Assembly (NCBI GenBank): GCA_035249305.1
Contig: DATFGQ010000111.1
Span: forward strand, 1 to 64,000
DNA from: DASUNP01 sp035249305
GTDB taxonomy: Bacteria; Acidobacteriota; Blastocatellia; UBA7656
Direction: 5' to 3'
DNA length: 64,000 bases
The notes under the pieces were generated by a model that worked only from the letters and a program-made list of their open reading frames with translations, did no database searches and was not told where the DNA came from. The position numbers and the translations under genes are program-made. Numbering within the stretch: the stretch's first letter is position 1; the number at the start of each line of letters is the position of its first letter. Below are positions 45,973-53,776 of the stretch, in pieces.

Positions 45973-46425
45973 TCACTTGACGATCACGGCCAGCTCCTTG
46001 CCCTCGTAAACGAGACGTGCCGGCAGGCGCACGCGGCCGTCCAGCTCGTAGAACTCCTTGACGTATGCGCCCGGCGCGACCTCGCGCGGCTCGGCTACAT
46101 CTATGTGGCGGTCGTCCGGGTGGACAGGCCCCATCTGCCGCCGGCCTCGTATGTTGACCTGTTTGCCGTCCTTGCTGACAAACGACAGGCGCTGCGGGTT
46201 GAAGGTTACGGCCGACGAAGAGGCGTTCTCCGCCCTGACTTCGATGTAGCCGCGCGTCAGAAGCGACCCGGCCCAGAACTTCTTTAAGGTTATCTTCAGC
46301 TCCCCGACGGCGAACGTGCGGCTTTCGATCTCCCCGCGCCGTATGCGCTCGGGCTGGTCTTGGGCCGTGGCCCCGGCCGGGAGCAGGGCTATTAGAGCTA
46401 GAATCGTTACAAGCTTTCTTTTCAT
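45973..46425 (-). CDS. Secreted hypothetical protein (DUF4352-like fold possible)
   Basis: A 150-residue exported protein: signal peptide (VTILALIALLPAGATA), then a beta-rich domain (TFAVGELKITLKKFWAGSLLTRGYIEVRAENASSSAVTFNP, FVSKDGKQVNIRG, VAPGAYVKEFYELDGRVRLPARLVYEGKELAVIVK). The pattern resembles Ig-like DUF4352 proteins, but no assignment is certain. ATG 46425 is clear. It is followed by the CxxC gene. Confidence 0.75.
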   Translation of the reverse strand: MKRKLVTILALIALLPAGATAQDQPERIRRGEIESRTFAVGELKITLKKFWAGSLLTRGYIEVRAENASSSAVTFNPQRLSFVSKDGKQVNIRGRRQMGPVHPDDRHIDVAEPREVAPGAYVKEFYELDGRVRLPARLVYEGKELAVIVK

Positions 46426-46677
46426 GATCTCCCCCTGGCGCGTTAAAGTAGGTTAAAGGCACGTGCGGCCTTGTAAGCGGGACGGTTGCAAGCCGAGCCT
46501 CTCGGGTCTGTCGGCCCTCCGCTTTCTTCTTTATCTCTTCCACTGGCTTAGGCTAAAATAACCGGCGCGTTGGACTGCCGAGCCTAAATAACTGCATGAA
46601 TTATGTGCGAACGATATTCGTAACCCGGCTCCTAAGTCCTTCGTAAAAGCTCAAGGAATTCTCAAATATTTTTCTCA

Positions 46678-48603
46678 ATGCCGGTTATGGATGAGCTATC
46701 CGGTCACTTTTACGAATTCGGTCGCTTCCGCGTAAACGTTGCGGAGCGCGTGCTGCTGCGAGATAAAGATTTAGTACCGCTCACGCCCAAGGTCTTCGAA
46801 ATACTCCTGACCTTAGTCGAAAACCCCGGCCACGTGATCTCGAAAGACGACCTGATGAAGCGCGTCTGGCCCGACAGCTTCGTCGAGGAAGGCAACCTGA
46901 CGCAGAGCATCTCGCTGCTGAGAAAAGCGCTGGGCGAGGGGCAAAACGGCCACCAGTACATCGAAACGATCGCCAGGCGCGGCTACCGCTTCATCGCCCC
47001 CGTCAGCAGGAAGCGTGACGAGAACGGCAACGGTTCTGGATCGGTCACCCCCGCCACTACCGAGCCGGTCGACGACGTTCTGGAGCGCGAGGTGAAGCCG
47101 GTCGAGCCGCAGCCGGCAAGGGCTGGAAGCGCCACCCGGCTCGGCCTTAAGGCGCGTGCCTCGCTCATAGCCCTGGCCGTCGTCGCCGTCGCGGTGGCCG
47201 GCATACTTTATCTCAGCCGCGACAGCGCGGCCGTAAACAGCCCCGACAGCGTAATAGAATCGATAGCCGTTCTGCCTTTCGCACACGACGCGGCCGACAC
47301 GGACGCCGACTATTTCAACGATAAGATAACCGAGAGCCTGATCAATAACCTGTCGCAGTTGCCGAAGCTCCGCGTCGTGCCGCGCAGCCTGGTCTTCGGC
47401 TACAAGGGTCGCGAGGTCGACGTGCGCAAGATAGGCGGCGAGCTGAACGTCCGCGCGGTGCTGACGGGCCGCGTCCACCGCCGCGGCGACACTCTGAGCA
47501 TACAGGTCGATCTGATAGACGTGGCGAACGTGTCGCAGCTCTGGGGCCAGCACTACGACCGTAAGATTTCAGACATACTGCTCGTGCAGGAAGACATCTC
47601 CAACGACATATTCGCGAACCTTCGACTGAAGCTTAGCCTCGAAGAGAAGAAACAGCTCGACGCCTTCAGCCTCTACCTGAAAGGGCGCAACTACTTGAAC
47701 AAGCGGACGGCCGATGGGCTACAGCTCGGGATGGAGTACTTTCGCCAGGCGATAGACGTAGACCCGGAATACGCGCCCGCCTACGCGGGCCTGGCCGACT
47801 GCTACAACATGCTGGTGGTCTACGGCATAAGCAAGCCCGACGAGGCGTTCCCGCAGGCGAAGGAGGCGGCGCTCAAGGCGCTCAAGATCGACGAGACGCT
47901 GGCCGAGGCCCACACGTCGCTGGCGTTCGTCAAACACCGTTGGGACTGGGAGCGGGCCGACGCGGAGCAACAGTTCCGCCTTGCGATCAGGTACAAGCCC
48001 GGCTACGCGCCCGCGCACCAGTGGTTCAGCTCGTATCTGGTCGCCGTCGAGCGGTTCGACGAGGCTATCGCCGAGGCCCGGCGCGCGCAGGAGCTTGAGC
48101 CGCTCTCGTTCATCAGCAACCTGCACCTTGGGTGGATACTCTACCTGGCGGGCCGCTACGACGAGGCGATAGACCACTGCAAGAAGCTGTTGGACGTAGA
48201 CCCGAACTTCTTCCCCGCGCACCGTTACCTGGGGCTCGCCTACGAGCAGAAAGGGATGTACCGCGAGGCCATCGCCGAGTTCGAGAAGGGCGTGAAGCTG
48301 TCGAACAGCCCGCTGATGATCGCGCTGCTGGGCCACGCCTACGCCGCGTCGGGCGACAAGGTTGAAGCGCGACGAGTTTTGTCAGACCTGGAGCGGCAGA
48401 AAGAGAAGTACGTTTCGCCTTACACGGTCGCGGCCATCTACGCGGGGCTCGGCGAGAAGGACCAGGCATTCAAATGGCTGGAGAAGGCTTATAAAGAGCG
48501 CGACATATGGTTAATGAACCTGAGGGTGGACCCTGTCTTCAAGAGCCTTCGACCTGAGCGAAGGTTCACGGACCTCATCGGCCGCCTCGACCTGGCGAGC
48601 TGA
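46678..48603 (+). CDS. Winged-helix (CadC/OmpR-type) regulator with TolB-like and TPR domains
   Basis: A 641-residue membrane-bound regulator type common in Acidobacteriota. Residues 8-105 form an OmpR/PhoB winged helix (VPLTPKVFEILLTLVENPGHVISKDDLMKRVWPDSFVEEGNLTQSISLLRKALG). A single membrane helix (ASLIALAVVAVAVAGILYL) follows at about 160-180. A TolB-N/adenylate-cyclase-N domain comes next (IAVLPFAHDAADTDADYFNDKITESL, LTGRVHRRGDTLSIQVDLID). Then come about seven TPR repeats (YAPAYAGLADCYNML; FFPAHRYLGLAYEQKG). It probably senses periplasmic signals through the TPR region. Targets are unknown. Confidence 0.9.
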   Translation: MPVMDELSGHFYEFGRFRVNVAERVLLRDKDLVPLTPKVFEILLTLVENPGHVISKDDLMKRVWPDSFVEEGNLTQSISLLRKALGEGQNGHQYIETIARRGYRFIAPVSRKRDENGNGSGSVTPATTEPVDDVLEREVKPVEPQPARAGSATRLGLKARASLIALAVVAVAVAGILYLSRDSAAVNSPDSVIESIAVLPFAHDAADTDADYFNDKITESLINNLSQLPKLRVVPRSLVFGYKGREVDVRKIGGELNVRAVLTGRVHRRGDTLSIQVDLIDVANVSQLWGQHYDRKISDILLVQEDISNDIFANLRLKLSLEEKKQLDAFSLYLKGRNYLNKRTADGLQLGMEYFRQAIDVDPEYAPAYAGLADCYNMLVVYGISKPDEAFPQAKEAALKALKIDETLAEAHTSLAFVKHRWDWERADAEQQFRLAIRYKPGYAPAHQWFSSYLVAVERFDEAIAEARRAQELEPLSFISNLHLGWILYLAGRYDEAIDHCKKLLDVDPNFFPAHRYLGLAYEQKGMYREAIAEFEKGVKLSNSPLMIALLGHAYAASGDKVEARRVLSDLERQKEKYVSPYTVAAIYAGLGEKDQAFKWLEKAYKERDIWLMNLRVDPVFKSLRPERRFTDLIGRLDLAS

Positions 48604-48630
48604 ACGACGAAATAAACCCAAGACCATTGA

Positions 48631-48923
48631 GAGGGTGTCTGAAAAGTCCCCGAAGGTGACATATTCAATAGGAAGCCTCGGAGAGGCGTAATTCAATAGC
48701 CAGGGGCAACGCCCCTGGAAACGGGTTGTCATTATTACAAGCCCTGAAAGGGCGGTATAACTATCGCGCCCTTTCAGGGCTTTGTGTTGTATGACGCATG
48801 ACCCGGCGCGATGCGCCGGGCTATTGAATTACGCCCCTTTCGGGGCTTATTGAATATCGCCTCTTCGAGGCTCCATTGAATGTATCCCTTTCAGGGCTTT
48901 TCTCCCACTTTTCAGACGCCCTC
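48631..48923. repeat. Palindrome-rich intergenic element, type B (largest copy)
   Basis: Complete terminal inverted repeats: GAGGGTGTCTGAAAAG and CTTTTCAGACGCCCTC (15/16). Internal palindromes match the copy at 17248-17463 (CCAGGGGCAACGCCCCTGG, AGCCCTGAAAGGGC, GCGCCCTTTCAGGGC, CCCGGCGCGATGCGCCGGG) plus extra AGCCTCGGAGAGGC and CGCCTCTTCGAGGC modules separated by ATTCAATA links. The gap contains no gene. Confidence 0.9.
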
Positions 48924-48949
48924 TGAATACCCTTAAACAAGACTGGCAT

Positions 48950-48977
48950 TTGTCAGGTTTGTGCCCTGTGATATACT
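48950..48977 (+). promoter_or_regulatory. Candidate promoter of the prolyl oligopeptidase gene
   Basis: TTGTCA (48950-48955), 16 bp and TATACT (48972-48977) with an extended TGn just before the -10. Confidence 0.6.
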
Positions 48978-49051
48978 TCGCCCACCTGACCTAACATCTC
49001 GCCCTTCCACATCGCCTCATAGGCCGGGAATGATATTTGAGGAGGAGCGCT

Positions 49052-51187
49052 ATGATCTACTCATTTGAAGAGAGACTTGTGAAAGATTTGCTCCGCGTCG
49101 CGGCCCTCGTCTGCTCTATCGCCGCTCTCGCGCTTTTATCGCGCGTAGCCTTAGGCCAGGAGCAAGCGCCGAAGGCCCCGCCCACGCGGCAAGACAACTT
49201 CCGCGAGGTCATTCACGGCGTCGAGATCATCGACCCTTACCGCTGGCTCGAAGATCAAGAGAGCCCCGAGACAAGGCAGTGGATAGACGCGCAGAACAGG
49301 CACACTCACTCGCTGCTCGACAACCTCCCGTCGCGCCCGCTCATTCAAAAGCGATTATCCGAGCTCATGCGCATAGACACGGTCAGCACGCCGTTCGAGC
49401 GCGCCGGCCGTTACTTCCTCTTTAAGAAGCGCGCCGAAGACGACCTCTCGATCCTCTACATGCGCAAGGGGCTCACCGGCAAGGACGAAGTTCTAATCGA
49501 CCCGCACACGCTCAGCGCCGACCACACGACGAGCATATCCGCCGACGACGCGTCGGGCGACGGCAGGCTGCTGGTCTATAGCATACGCCGAGGCGGGACG
49601 GACGAAACTGAGATTCGCGTGATGGACGTAGACGCGCGCAAGGACCTGCCCGACCGCCTGCCGTATGCGCTTTATCGCGGCGTCTCCATGAAAAAAGACG
49701 GCAGCGGTTTTTATTACAACCTTCAGAAGCGCGAGGAAGGGATACGCGTCTTTTATCACGCCATGGGCGCCGACCCGTCGAAAGACGTAGAGGTGTTCGG
49801 CAAAGGCTACGGGCCGGACAAGTGGGTGGGCGCGGCAGTTTCCGAAGACGGCCGCTACCTGTTGTTCGAGGTGTCGCACGGCTGGGCGAGGAATGAAGTC
49901 TACGTGCAGGAGATAAACGGCGGCCCCATCAAGACGATCGTCAAAGACATCGACGCGCATTTCAACACATGGTTTGCGGGCGACCGGCTCGTGATGGCGA
50001 CCGACTGGCAGGCGCCCAACGGCCGCATCGTAGTCGTCGATTTGAAAGACCCCGCTCGCGACAAGTGGCGAGAGATTATCCCGGCCGCTCAGGATACGCT
50101 CGACAGCTTCTCGCTCGCCGGCGGCAAGCTGTTCGTTAGTTACCTGCATAACGTGTCGTCGCAGATAAAGATCTTTTCGATAGACGGCAAACCGCTGGGC
50201 GAAGTACGGCTGCCTGGGCTCGGCTCGGCGAGCGGGCTCCAGGGTCGGTGGTCGAGCGACGAAGCCTTCTTCAGCTTCAGGTCTTACACCACGCCGCAGA
50301 GCGTCTACCGCTACGACGTGGCGACAGGAAAGACGGAGCTGTGGGCGCAGCCTAAAGTCCCTTTCAAGACGGACGACTTCGAGGTGAAGCAGGTCTGGTA
50401 CTCTTCGAAAGACGGCACGAAGGTTCCCATGTTCCTCGTCCACAAGAAGGGTCTGAAGCCGAACGGCAAGACCCCCACGCTGCTTTACGGGTACGGCGGG
50501 TTCAACGTGAGCCTGACTCCGGGCTTCAGATCCCCGGCCGCCGTGTGGGTCGAGCAAGGCGGGCTGTTCGCCGTCGCGAACCTGCGGGGAGGCGGCGAGT
50601 TCGGAGAGGCGTGGCACAAGGCGGGGATGCTCGACAAGAAGCAGAACGTCTTCGACGACTTCATCGCCGCGGCCGAATGGCTCATAAAGAACAACTACAC
50701 TACGCCGTCGAAGCTGGCGATACAGGGAGGCAGCAATGGCGGCCTGCTCGTCGGCGCGGCGCTCACCCAACGGCCGGAGCTCTTTCAGGCGGTGCTTTGC
50801 GCGTTCCCGGACCTGGACATGATCGGCTACTACAGGTTTAAGAACAACAACCCGCCCGCGCTGCTCGAATACGGGAACGCTTCGGACCCGGCGCAGTTCA
50901 AGTTCCTCTACGCTTACTCGCCTTACCAGAAGGTAAAACCCGGCACGAAATATCCCGCGGTATTCTTGACTACAGGCGACGCGGACACGCGCGTCCCCCC
51001 GCTACAGGCGCGGAAGATGACCGCACGACTCCAGGCGGCGACTTCGTCGGGCAAGCCCGTCCTGTTGCTCTACGACACGAAAGCGGGCCACGCGGGCGGC
51101 AGGCCCCTGAGCAAAATAATAGATGACCTCTCGTTAGAGATGGCCTTCTTATACTGGCAGCTCGGAATCGACCAGCCATCACAGTGA
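49052..51187 (+). CDS. Prolyl oligopeptidase (S9A)
   Basis: A serine peptidase of about 711 residues cleaving after proline in short peptides. A signal-like segment (VCSIAALALLSRVALGQ) suggests periplasmic location. The N-terminal seven-bladed propeller begins DNFREVIHGVEIIDPYRWLEDQESPETRQW. The catalytic domain shows GGFNVSLTPGF, GGEFGEAWHKAGM, the nucleophile GGSNGGLLVGA, the Asp loop TGDADTRVPPLQARKM and His in GHAGGRPLSK. ATG 49052 follows GGAGGAG; the TTG at 49037 is disfavoured. Confidence 0.96.
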   Translation: MIYSFEERLVKDLLRVAALVCSIAALALLSRVALGQEQAPKAPPTRQDNFREVIHGVEIIDPYRWLEDQESPETRQWIDAQNRHTHSLLDNLPSRPLIQKRLSELMRIDTVSTPFERAGRYFLFKKRAEDDLSILYMRKGLTGKDEVLIDPHTLSADHTTSISADDASGDGRLLVYSIRRGGTDETEIRVMDVDARKDLPDRLPYALYRGVSMKKDGSGFYYNLQKREEGIRVFYHAMGADPSKDVEVFGKGYGPDKWVGAAVSEDGRYLLFEVSHGWARNEVYVQEINGGPIKTIVKDIDAHFNTWFAGDRLVMATDWQAPNGRIVVVDLKDPARDKWREIIPAAQDTLDSFSLAGGKLFVSYLHNVSSQIKIFSIDGKPLGEVRLPGLGSASGLQGRWSSDEAFFSFRSYTTPQSVYRYDVATGKTELWAQPKVPFKTDDFEVKQVWYSSKDGTKVPMFLVHKKGLKPNGKTPTLLYGYGGFNVSLTPGFRSPAAVWVEQGGLFAVANLRGGGEFGEAWHKAGMLDKKQNVFDDFIAAAEWLIKNNYTTPSKLAIQGGSNGGLLVGAALTQRPELFQAVLCAFPDLDMIGYYRFKNNNPPALLEYGNASDPAQFKFLYAYSPYQKVKPGTKYPAVFLTTGDADTRVPPLQARKMTARLQAATSSGKPVLLLYDTKAGHAGGRPLSKIIDDLSLEMAFLYWQLGIDQPSQ

Positions 51188-51193
51188 TATAAT
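51185..51193 (+). promoter_or_regulatory. Extended -10 promoter element
   Basis: TGATATAAT overlaps the stop codon of the prolyl oligopeptidase gene. It is identical to 25277-25285 and suggests independent transcription of the next gene. Confidence 0.5.
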
Positions 51194-51232
51194 GCGTCAC
51201 GGTTTCAGCCTTAGTGGAGGGAGGAGAAAACC

Positions 51233-51661
51233 GTGAATGAGTTCTTTCGCAGGTTCGCAGCCAAAGTCTCGAAGGCGGTCGGTTCGGGATGGGCCTTTAT
51301 CCTCGCGGTGGCGATCATAATCATCTGGGGGATAACAGGCCCCGTCTTCAGCTTCTCGGACACCTGGCAACTGATAATCAATACGGGCACGACGATCATA
51401 ACCTTCTTGATGGTCTTTCTGATCCAGAACACGCAGAACCGCGACGCCAAGGCTATACACCTCAAGCTCGACGAGCTGATACATGGGTTGCGCGGCCCGC
51501 ACACGGGGTTCGTCTCCCTTGAGGAGATGTCGGACCAGGAGCTTGATGCCCTGGAAGCGGCCTTCAGAGCGTTGAGACAGAAGAAGGGCCTTTCGATAAA
51601 AGAGTTCATCGAAGAGGTCGAACACGAAGGGGAAGGCCGCAAGCACAGGAAGAAACATTGA
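51233..51661 (+). CDS. Low-affinity iron permease family protein
   Basis: A 142-residue membrane protein with two helices (WAFILAVAIIIIWGITGPVF; LIINTGTTIITFLMVFLIQNTQNRDAKAIHLKLDELI), matching the Fet4/low-affinity iron permease family (DUF in many bacteria). The iron-transport role of bacterial members is unproven. The C-terminus is charged and helical. GTG 51233 with GGAGG upstream. Confidence 0.9.
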   Translation: MNEFFRRFAAKVSKAVGSGWAFILAVAIIIIWGITGPVFSFSDTWQLIINTGTTIITFLMVFLIQNTQNRDAKAIHLKLDELIHGLRGPHTGFVSLEEMSDQELDALEAAFRALRQKKGLSIKEFIEEVEHEGEGRKHRKKH

Positions 51662-51710
51662 GCCGTAACCGCCTTGAGTTAGCGCCGGGGGATTGGCATT
51701 ATCCACATCT

Positions 51711-52358
51711 ATGAAACTCATATCGGTCAATAACGGGTTGCCGCGAGAAGTCTCCTGGGAAGGCAAGCTCGTCCAGACGTCGATCTTCAAAGAGCCCGTC
51801 GATTCGCCCCTGATGCTGCGCACGCTAAACCTGGACGGCGACAGACAGGCCGACCTTTCCTTGCATGGCGGCGTCGCTAAGGCGGCTTACGCTTACCCGT
51901 CGGAGCATTATGAGTATTGGCGGGGCGAGCTGCCCGAGACAGATTTTCCGTGGGGGATGTTCGGCGAGAATTTTACTACGGAAGGCATGTTCGAGGACGT
52001 GGTGCGGATAGGCGACCGCTATCGGATCGGCGAGGCGGAAGTGGTCGTAACTCAGCCGAGGATGCCGTGCTACAAGCTCGGCATAAAGTTCGGGCGCGCG
52101 GACATGGTTAAGAGATTTCTGGCAAGCCGCCGCTCGGGATTTTACTTCGCCATACTCCGCGAGGGGATGGTCGCGAAAGGCGACGATATAAAACTCGTCT
52201 TCCGCAACGAGCAGGGCGTGACGGTGGCCGACATCACCAGGCTTTTCGCCTTCGACAAGGATGACCTGACGACTATGGAGAGGGCGATTAGGACCGAAGC
52301 ATTGCCCGAGAAGTGGAAGGAGTACTTTCAGCAACGGATCGATAAGCAGAGAGGTTAG
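51711..52358 (+). CDS. MOSC domain protein (YiiM-like)
   Basis: A 215-residue protein with the YiiM/MOSC arrangement: REVSWEGKLVQTSIFKEPV, LNLDGDRQADLSLHGG, YAYPSEHYEYW, WGMFGENFTTEGM, RIGEAEVVVTQPRMPCYKLGIKFG. The Cys in RMPCYKL may bind molybdenum cofactor or sulfur. A 3-alpha domain ends the protein (ITRLFAFDKDDLTTMERAI). YiiM members detoxify N-hydroxylated bases. ATG 51711; no clear ribosome site. Confidence 0.92.
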   Translation: MKLISVNNGLPREVSWEGKLVQTSIFKEPVDSPLMLRTLNLDGDRQADLSLHGGVAKAAYAYPSEHYEYWRGELPETDFPWGMFGENFTTEGMFEDVVRIGDRYRIGEAEVVVTQPRMPCYKLGIKFGRADMVKRFLASRRSGFYFAILREGMVAKGDDIKLVFRNEQGVTVADITRLFAFDKDDLTTMERAIRTEALPEKWKEYFQQRIDKQRG

Positions 52359-52368
52359 ATGATTAGCT

Positions 52369-52740
52369 ATGAGCAAGGATAAACCAGTTGACGTGGTGGA
52401 GGCGGGGGAGTTTCGCCTGACGGACGGCGAGGGCAAGGTCCGGGCCAGGATATTCCTGGAAGATGACGAGCCTAAGATCGCGCTCTTCAGCAGGGACGGT
52501 AAGAAGCGCGCCGCCATAGGGCTGCTCCCCACGGGAGAGGCGGGCCTGGCTTTGTATGACGACCGGGGCAAATACCATTTTCTGATCAACGTCAGCCCCG
52601 AAGGCGAGCCCGACCTCAGCATAACGGATAAGTACGGCAGAGAGCTTTACAATTCCCAGCCGCAAGAGAAGCCCGGCGTCGAGTCCGAGATTCTGCCTCA
52701 CGTAAAGAACAAGGGGCTGCGGTGGCTGCTGAAGAAATAG
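52369..52740 (+). CDS. Small hypothetical protein with beta-hairpin LYDxxGK repeats
   Basis: A 123-residue protein with three related units (EFRLTDGEGKVRARIFLE, ALFSRDGKKRAAIGLL, ALYDDRGKYHFLINV), resembling short beta repeats in other bacterial hypothetical proteins. No signal peptide. Function unknown. The gene lies between the MOSC and aldo/keto reductase genes with 10-20 bp gaps, so it is probably co-transcribed. Confidence 0.72.
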   Translation: MSKDKPVDVVEAGEFRLTDGEGKVRARIFLEDDEPKIALFSRDGKKRAAIGLLPTGEAGLALYDDRGKYHFLINVSPEGEPDLSITDKYGRELYNSQPQEKPGVESEILPHVKNKGLRWLLKK

Positions 52741-52759
52741 TGCGAGCGAGGAGTCAGAG

Positions 52760-53731
52760 ATGAGATATAGGCGTTTCGGGCGCGCGGGCTGGTCTGTGAG
52801 CGAGATCGGGTACGGCATGTGGGGCATGGGAAGCTGGAGCGGGTCATCCGACGAAGAGTCTCTGGCTTCGCTGCAATACGCCGTAGACCTGGGCTGCAAC
52901 TTCTTTGACACCGCATGGGCGTACGGCGAGGGGCGCAGCGAGGCGCTGCTCGGCAAGCTCGTGCGCGACAACCCGGATAAGAGAATCTACACGGCCAGCA
53001 AAATCCCGCCGAAGAATCGCCAGTGGCCGAGCCGCCGCGGCTCTACGCTCGACGACTGCTTCCCGCCCGACCACATCGAAGAGTACGTCCACAGCAGCCT
53101 GGCCAACTCGGGGCTTGAGAGTTTCGACCTGATGCAATTCCACGTGTGGGAAGACTCGTGGCTCGCCGACGACAGGTGGGCGAAAACTATCGACGAGATG
53201 AAGCGGCAAGGGCTGATAAAGGCGGCGGGCATCAGCATCAACCGATGGGAGCCGTGGAACGGGGTCCAGACCGTGCGCAGCGGGCTGATCGATGCGGTGC
53301 AGGTGATCTACAACATCTTTGACCAGAACCCGGAGGACGAGCTGTTCCCCGCCTGTGTCGAGATGGACGTGGCCGTGATCGCGCGCGTGCCGTTTGACGA
53401 GGGGTCGCTCACGGGCACGCTCACAAAAGAGAGCGCCTGGCCGGAGGGCGACTGGCGCAACACATACTTCGTGGCGGAGAACCTGATCCCAAGCGTCGAG
53501 CGCGCCGAGGCTATAAAACAGATCCTGCCTGAAGGATTGAGCCTGCCTGAAGCCGCGCTGCGATTCATTCTCAACAACGCGGCCGTGAGCACTACGATCC
53601 CAGGCATGCGCAAGAGATCTCACGTCGAGTCGAACATCAAGGCAAGCGACCTCGGCCCGCTCCCCGACCAGATGGTCGCGGAGCTGCGCAAACACCGCTG
53701 GGAACGCAGCCCCACTCAATGGTCGCAATGA
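52760..53731 (+). CDS. Aldo/keto reductase
   Basis: A 323-residue (beta/alpha)8 NADPH-dependent reductase. Active-site landmarks: Asp and Tyr in FFDTAWAYGEGRSE, Lys in ASKIPP and His in MQFHVWEDSW. The C-terminal cofactor region reads VSTTIPGMRKRSHVESNIKAS. Substrate unknown. ATG 52760 with GAGGAG upstream. Confidence 0.95.
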   Translation: MRYRRFGRAGWSVSEIGYGMWGMGSWSGSSDEESLASLQYAVDLGCNFFDTAWAYGEGRSEALLGKLVRDNPDKRIYTASKIPPKNRQWPSRRGSTLDDCFPPDHIEEYVHSSLANSGLESFDLMQFHVWEDSWLADDRWAKTIDEMKRQGLIKAAGISINRWEPWNGVQTVRSGLIDAVQVIYNIFDQNPEDELFPACVEMDVAVIARVPFDEGSLTGTLTKESAWPEGDWRNTYFVAENLIPSVERAEAIKQILPEGLSLPEAALRFILNNAAVSTTIPGMRKRSHVESNIKASDLGPLPDQMVAELRKHRWERSPTQWSQ

Positions 53732-53741
53732 CCGTCTATGG

Positions 53742-53771
53742 TGTGGCGCAAGGCGAGTGCCTTGCGCCACA
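53742..53771. terminator. 13-bp perfect hairpin between convergent genes
   Basis: TGTGGCGCAAGGC pairs with GCCTTGCGCCACA around a GAGT loop. No U-tract on either strand, but the position between convergent genes suggests a shared terminator. Confidence 0.6.
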
Positions 53772-53776
53772 AAGTC

